DNA of 34,877 bases from NCBI GenBank assembly GCA_000310025.1, contig FN648677.1:42623-77499 (forward strand). The letters are read 5' to 3'. Source of the DNA: Ectocarpus siliculosus. Its lineage: Eukaryota > Sar > Phaeophyceae > Ectocarpales > Ectocarpaceae. Positions 28,107 through 34,877 of the stretch are shown here, in pieces (position 1 is the stretch's first letter; each line of letters opens with the position of its first letter). The notes under the pieces are model-generated. The model saw only the letters and a list, made by a program, of their open reading frames with translations. It made no database searches and was not told the origin of the DNA. Made by a program: the position numbers and the translations under genes.

Positions 28107-31100
28107 GCTCAGCAGCAGGGCACCGTTCGAGCGACAACTCATTGTTGTTTATCATTGCTTGTTATTCATTGTCCACCCCGGATCCGACTATCTACTGAGT
28201 TGTCGGCAATGGTCGAAGCCAGCCCAGACCTCAGCAGCAGGGCACCGTTCGAGCGACAACTCATTGTTGTTTATCATTCCTTGTTATTCATTGTCCACCC
28301 CGGATCCGACTACCTGCGGAGGTGGCGGCAATGGTCGAAGCCAGCCCCGAGCTCAGCAGCAGGGCACCGTTCGAGCGACAACTCATTGTTGTTTATCATT
28401 GCTTGTTATTCATTGTCCACCCCGGATCCGACTATCTACTGAGTTGTCGGCAATGGTCGAAGCCAGCCCAGACCTCAGCAGCAGGGCACCGTTCGAGCGA
28501 CAATTCATTGTTGTTTAACGTTGCTTGATTCATTGTCCACCCCGGATCCGACTACCTGCTGAGGTGGTTGCGACGGCCGAAGCCGGCACCGAGCTCGGCA
28601 GCAGGGCACCGTTCGAGCGACAATTTATTGTTGTTTATCATTGCATGCTATTCGCTGTCCACCCCGGATCCGACTACCTACTGAGTTGGCGTCAATGGTC
28701 GAAGCCAGCCCCGACCTCAGCAGCAGGGCATCGTTCCAGCGACAATTCAGTGTTGTTTAACGTTGCTTGATTCATTGTCCTCCCCGCATCCGACTACCTG
28801 CGGAGGTGGCGGCAATGGTCGAAGCCAGCCCCGAGCTCAGCCGCAGGGCACCGTTCGATCGACAATTCATTGTTGTTTATCACTGGATGTTATTCGTTGC
28901 CCACGCCGGATCCGACTACCTGCGGAGGTGGCGGCAATGGTCGAAGCCAGCCCCGAGCTCAGCAGCAGGGCACCGTTCGGGCGACAATTTATTGTTGTTT
29001 ATCACTGGATGTTATTCGTTGCCCACGCCGGATCCGACTACCTACTGAGTTGGCGGCAATGGTCGAAGCCAGCCCCGAGCTCAGCAGCAGGGCACCGTTC
29101 GGGCGACAATTTATCGTTGTTTGACATTGCATGTCATTTATTGTACACCCCGGATCCGACTACCTGCCGAGGTGGCGGCCAACGGCCGAAGCCAGCCCCG
29201 CGTTCAGCAGCAGGGCACCAGTCGAGCGACAATCCATTGTTGTTTATCATTGCATGTATTTCATGTCCACCCCGGATCCGACAATCTACTGAGTTGACTG
29301 GAATGGTCGAAGCCAGCCCCGAGCTCAGCAGCAGGGCACCGTTCGAGCGACAATCCATTGTTGTTTATCATTGCATGTCATTTATTGTCCACCCCGGATC
29401 GGACTACCTGCGGAGGTGGCGGCAATGGTCGAAGCCAGCCCCGAGCTCAGCAGCAGGGCACCGTTCGGGCGACAATTTATCGTTGTTTGACATTGCATGT
29501 CATTTATTGTACACCCCGGATCCGACTACCTGCCGAGGTGGCGGCCAACGGCCGAAGCCAGCCCCGCGTTCAGCAGCAGGGCACCAGTCGAGCGACAATC
29601 CATTGTTGTTTATCATTGCATGTATTTCATGTCCACCCCGGATCCGACTATCTACTGAGTTGACTGGAATGGTCGAAGCCAGCCCCGAGCTCAGCAGCAG
29701 GGCACCGTTCGAGCGACAATCCATTGTTGTTTATCATTGCATGTCATTTATTGTCCACCCCGGATCGGACTACCTGCGGAGGTGGCGGCAATGGTCGAAG
29801 CCAGCCCCGAGCTCAGCAGCAGGGCACCGTTCAAGCGACAACTCATTGTTGTTTATCATTGCTTGTTATTCATTGTCCACCCCGGATCGGACTACCTGCG
29901 GAGGTGGCGGCAATGGTCGAAGCCAGCCCCGAGCTCAGCAGCAGGGCACCGTTCGAGCGACAATTTATTGTTGTTCATCTTTGCATGTTATTCGCTGTCC
30001 ACCCCGGATCCGACTACCTACTGAGTTGTCGGCAATAGTCGAAGCCAGCCCCGAACTCAGCAAGAGGGCCCTGGTCGAGCGACAATTTATCGTTGTTTGA
30101 CATTGCATGTCATTTATTGTCCTCCCCGGATCCGACTACCTGCTTAGGTGGCGGGAATGGTCGAAGCCAGCCCCGAGCTCAGCAGCAGGGCACCGTTCGA
30201 GCGACAACTCATTGATGTTTAACATTGCATGTCATTTATTGTCCTCCCCGGATCCGACTACCTGCTGAGGTGGCGGCCAACGGCCGAAGCCAGCCCCGCG
30301 TTCAGCAGCAGGGCACCGTTCGAGCGACAATCCATTGTTGTTATTCATTGCATGTATTTCATGTCCACCCCGGATCCGACTTTCTACTGAGTTGGCGGGA
30401 ATGGTCGAAGCCAGACCCGAGCTCAGCAGCAGGGCACCGTTCGAGCGACAACTTAGTGTTGTTTATCATTTGCATGCTATTCGTTGTCCACCCCGGATCC
30501 GACTACCTACTGAGTTGGCGTCAATGGTCGAAGCCAGCCCCGACCTCAGCAGCAGGGCATCGTTCCAGCGACAATTCAGTGTTGGTTTACGTTGCTTGAT
30601 TCATTGTCCTCCCCGCATCCGACTACCTGCGGAGGTGGCGGCAATGGTCGAAGCGAGCCCCGAGCTCAGCAGCAGGGCACCGTTCGGGCGACAATTTATC
30701 GTTGTTTGACATTGCATGTCATTTATTGTACACCCCGGATCCGACTACCTGCCGAGGTGGCGGCCAACGGCCGAAGCCAGCCCCGCGTTCAGAAGCAGGG
30801 CACCAGTCGAGCGACAATCCATTGTTGTTTATCATTGCATGTATTTCATGTCCACCCCGGATCCGACTATCTACTGAGTTGACTGGAATGGTCGAAGCCA
30901 GCCCCGAGCTCAGCAGCAGGGCACCGTTCGAGCGACAATCCATTGTTGTTTATCATTGCATGTCATTTATTGTCCACCCCGGATCGGACTACCTGCGGAG
31001 GTGGCGGCAATGGTCGAAGCCAGCCCCGAGCTCAGCAGCAGGGCACCGTTCGAGCGACCATTCAGTGTTGTTGAACGTTGTTTGATTCATTGTCCACCCC

Positions 31101-34100
31101 GGATCCGACTACCTGCTGAGGTGGTTGCGACGGCCGAAGCCGGCCCCGAGCTCAGCAGCAGGGCACCGTTCTAGCGACAACTTATTGATGTTTATCATTG
31201 CGTGCTGTTCGTTGTCCACCCCGGATCCAACTACCTACTGAGTTGGCGGCAATGGTCGAAACCAGCCCCGAGCTCAGCAGCAGGGCACCGTTCGAGCGAC
31301 AAATCATTGTTGTTTAACATTGCATGTTATTCATTGTCCACCCCAATTCCGACCTTCTACTGAGTTGGCGGCAATGGTCGAAGCCAGCCCCGAGCTCAGC
31401 AGCAGGGCATCGTTCCAGCGACAATTCAGTGTTGTTTAACGTTGCTTGATTCATTGTCCTCCCCGGATCCGACTACCTGCTGAGTTGGCGGCAATGGTCG
31501 AAGCCAGCCCCGAGCTCAGCCGAAAGGGCACCGTTCCAGCGACAACTCAGTGTTGTTTAACGTTGCTTGATTCATTGTCCACCCCGGATCCGACTACCTG
31601 CTGAGGTGGTTGCGACGGCCGAAGCCGGCCCCGAGCTCAGCAGCAGGGCACCGTTCGAGCGACAATTCATTGTTGTTTAACATTGCATGTTATTCATTGT
31701 CCACCCCAGTTCCGACCTTCTACTAAGTTGGCGGCAATGGTCGAAGCCAGCCCCTCGCTCAGCAGCAGGGCATCGTTCCAGCGACAATTCAGTGTTTTTG
31801 AACATTGCATGTCATTTATTGTCCTCCCCGGATCCGACTACCTGCTGAGGTGGCGGCCAACGGCCGAAGCCAGCCCCGCGTTCAGCAGCAGGGCACCGTT
31901 CGAGCGACAATCCATTGTTGTTATTCATTGCATGTATTTCATGTCCACCCCGGATCCGACTATCTACTGAGTTGACTGGAATGGTCGAAGCCAGCCCCGA
32001 GCTCAGCAGCAGGGCACCGTTCGAGCGACCATTCAGTGTTGTTGAACGTTGTTTGATTCATTGTCCACCCCGGATCCGACTACCTGCTGAGGTGGTTGCG
32101 ACGGCCGAAGCCGGCCCCGAGCTCAGCAGCAGGGCACCGTTCTAGCGACAACTTATTGTTGTTTATCATTGCATGCTGTTCGTTGTCCTCCCCGGATCCG
32201 ACTACCTGCTGAGGTGGCGGCCAACGGCCGAAGCCAGCCCCGCGTTCAGCAGCAGGGCACCGTTCGAGCGACAATCCATTGTTGTTATTCATTGCATGTA
32301 TTTCATGTCCACCCCGGATCCGACTATCTACTGAGTTGACTGGAATGGTCGAAGCCAGCCCCGAGCTCAGCAGCAGGGCACCGTTCGAGCGACCATTCAG
32401 TGTTGTTTAACGTTGCTTGATTCATTGTCCACCCCGGATCCGACTACCTGCTGAGTTGGCGGCAATGGTCGAAGCCAGCCCCGAGCTCAGCCGAAAGGGC
32501 ACCGTTCCAGCGACAACTCAGTGTTGTTTAACGTTGCTTGATTCATTGTCCACCCCGGATCCGACTACCTGCTGAGGTGGTTGCGACGGCCGAAGCCGGC
32601 CCCGAGCTCAGCAGCAGGGCACCGTTCGAGCGACAATTCATTGTTGTTTAACATTGCATGTCATTTATTGTCCACCCCGGATCCGACTACCTGCGGAGGT
32701 GGCGGCAATGATCGAAGCCAGCCCCGAGCTCAGCAGCAGGGCACCGTTCGAGCGACAACTCATTGTTGTTTATCATTGCTTGTTATTCATTGTCCACCCC
32801 GGATCCGACTATCTACTGAGTTGTCGGCAATGGTCGAAGCCAGCCCGGACCTCAGCAGCAGGGCACCGTTCGAGCGACAATTCATTGTTGTTTAACGTTG
32901 CTTGATTCATTGTCCTCCCCGGATCCGACTACCTGCTGAGGTGGTTGCGACGGCCGAAGCCGGCCCCGAGCTCAGCAGCAGGGCACCGTTCTAGCGACAA
33001 CTTATTGTTGTTTATCATTGCATGCTGTTCGTTGTCCACCCCGGATCCGACTACCTACTGAGTTGGCGGCAATGGTCGAAGCCAGCCCCGAGCTCAGCAG
33101 GAGGGCACCGTTCGAGCGACAATTCATTGTTGTTTAACATTGCATGTTATTCATTGTCCACCCCAATTCCGACCTTCTACTGAGTTGGCGGCAATGGTCG
33201 AAGCCAGCCCCGAGCTCAGCAGCAGGGCATCGTTCCAGCGACAATTCAGTGTTGTTTAACGTTGCTTGATTCATTGTCCTCCCCGGATCCGACTACCTGC
33301 TGAGTTGGCGGCAATGGTCGAAGCCAGCCCCGAGCTCAGCCGAAAGGGCACCGTTCCAGCGACAACTCAGTGTTGTTTAACGTTGCTTGATTCATTGTCC
33401 ACCCCGGATCCGACTACCTGCTGAGGTGGTTGCGACGGCCGAAGCCGGCCCCGAGCTCAGCAGCAGGGCACCGTTCGAGCGACAATTCATTGTTGTTTAA
33501 CATTGCATGTTATTCATTGTCCACCCCAGTTCCGACCTTCTACTGAGTTGGCGGCAATGGTCGAAGCCAGCCCCTCGCTCAGCAGCAGGGCATCGTTCCA
33601 GCGACAATTCAGTGTTGTTTAACATTGCATGTCATTTATTGTCCTCCCCGGATCCGACTACCTGCTGAGGTGGCGGCCAACGGCCGAAGCCAGCCCCGCG
33701 TTCAGCAGCAGGGCACCGTTCGAGCGACAATCCATTGTTGTTATTCATTGCATGTATTTCATGTCCACCCCGGATCCGACTATCTACTGAGTTGACTGGA
33801 ATGGTCGAAGCCAGCCCCGAGCTCAGCAGCAGGGCACCGTTCGAGCGACCATTCAGTGTTGTTGAACGTTGTTTGATTCATTGTCCACCCCGGATCCGAC
33901 TACCTGCTGAGGTGGTTGCGACGGCCGAAGCCGGCTCCGAGCTCAGCAGCAGGGCACCGTTCTAGCGACAACTTATTGTTGTTTATCATTGCATGCTGTT
34001 CGTTGTCCTCCCCGGATCCGACTACCTGCTGAGGTGGCGGCCAACGGCCGAAGCCAGCCCCGCGTTCAGCAGCAGGGCACCGTTCGAGCGACCATTCAGT

Positions 34101-34877
34101 GTTGTTTAACGTTGCTTGATTCATTGTCCTCCCCGGATCCGACTACCTGCTGAGTTGGCGGCAATGGTCGAAGCCAGCCCCGAGCTCAGCCGAAAGGGCA
34201 CCGTTCCAGCGACAACTCAGTGTTGTTTAACGTTGCTTGATTCATTGTCCACCCCGGATCCGACTACCTGCTGAGGTGGTTGCGACGGCCGAAGCCGGCC
34301 CCGAGCTCAGCAGCAGGGCACCGTTCGAGCGACAATTCATTGTTGTTTAACATTGCATGTCATTTATTGTCCACCCCGGATCCGACTACCTGCGGAGGTG
34401 GCGGCAATGGTCGAAGCCAGCCCCGAGCTCAGCAGCAGGGCACCGTTCGAGCGACAACATATTGTTGTTTATCATTGCATGCTGTTCGTTGTCCTCCCCG
34501 GATCCGACTACCTGCCGAGGTGGCGGCCAACGGCCGAAGCCAGCCCCGCGTTCAGCAGCAGGGCACCGTTCGAGCGACAATCCATTGTTGTTATTCATTG
34601 CATGTATTTCATGTCCACCCCGGATCCGACTATCTACTGAGTTGACTGGAATGGTCGAAGCCAGCCCCGAGCTCAGCAGCAGGGCACCGTTCGAGCGACC
34701 ATTCAGTGTTGTTTAACGTTGCTTGATTCATTGTCCACCCCGGATCCGACTACCTGCTGAGTTGGCGGCAATGGTCGAAGCCAGCCCCGAGCTCAGCAGA
34801 AAGGGCACCGTTCCAGCGACAACTCAGTGTTGTTTAACGTTGCTTGATTTTTTGTCCCCCCCGGATCCCACTACCCG
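28107..34877. repeat. 120-122-bp satellite array, about 56 monomers
   Basis: The landmark CCCGGATCCGACTA recurs at 120-122-base intervals from 28178 to the window end, giving about 56 monomers by my count. Each monomer has a GC-rich part (GGTCGAAGCCAGCCCCGAGC, then CAGCAGCAGGGCACCGTTC) and an AT-rich part (GACAATTCATTGTTGTTTA, then ATTGCATGTTATTCATTG). Variant monomers (CCAATTCC or CCAGTTCC for CCGGATCC; CCGAAAGGGC for CAGCAGGGC) recur at a 1,820-base offset, which shows higher-order structure. The array starts mid-monomer and continues beyond the window. Long open frames, the longest 445 codons, are by-products. Confidence 0.96.

Noticed and set aside
28763-30100. 445-codon plus-strand open frame and similar frames in the 28-35 kb region
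   Set aside because: They are translations of the 120-122-bp satellite. The monomer has few stops in any plus-strand phase and its length is mostly not a multiple of three, so the phase rotates each unit. No protein design is visible.

Overview
The window reads as nuclear DNA of a eukaryote. The evidence is a spliced transposase relic with GT-AG introns, two LTR retrotransposons of the Ty1/copia type, tRNA-like repeat relics, long satellite arrays and very low gene density. No bacterial-type operon, ribosome-binding site or host gene could be recognised. The GC-rich copia coding style, the Harbinger-type transposase and the CA/GT-rich intergenic DNA would suit an alga of the stramenopile (for example brown algal) type. 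That placement is inference only.

Layout. About 1-9.4 kb is mostly unrecognised DNA. It holds a broken PIF/Harbinger-like transposase with one inverted-repeat end (1649-2797, minus), one full copy and one fragment of a dispersed repeat (family A), two related tRNA-like relics (about 4.1 and 5.6 kb), a strong GC hairpin (7115-7144) and a ~280-bp tandem duplication (8731-9310). At 9483-13554 lies a complete but pol-less minus-strand copia derivative, bounded by 186-bp LTRs and the 5-bp target duplication CCTCG. From 13.6 to 19.9 kb there are family A and B dispersed repeats, a ~220-bp tandem duplication, a 1-kb strand-asymmetric G/T block of degenerate telomere-like and TCGG repeats, and anonymous DNA.

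From 19.9 kb to the end, recognisable sequence is almost wholly repeat. A minisatellite built of CCATGG-containing 10-mers (19884-20339 and 27024-27925) is split by a full-length plus-strand copia element (20340-27023, 191-bp LTRs, target duplication AAGTG). That element carries gag, protease, integrase, reverse transcriptase and RNase H, in that order. Its reading frame is broken by four frame changes and two in-frame TAG codons, so it is probably no longer autonomous. After a short unique spacer, a 120-122-bp satellite runs from 28107 to the window edge in about 56 monomers, with a 15-monomer (1,820-bp) higher-order repeat in its second half.

How the parts relate. The two copia elements share LTR ends, leader, Gag zinc-knuckle region, an alanine-rich spacer and the 3' noncoding region, so they are one family. 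The minus-strand copy has lost protease, integrase, reverse transcriptase and RNase H, and its Gag has a different N-terminus. It could only have moved using proteins from a relative like the plus-strand element. The density of satellites and nested insertions suggests heterochromatin, possibly pericentromeric.
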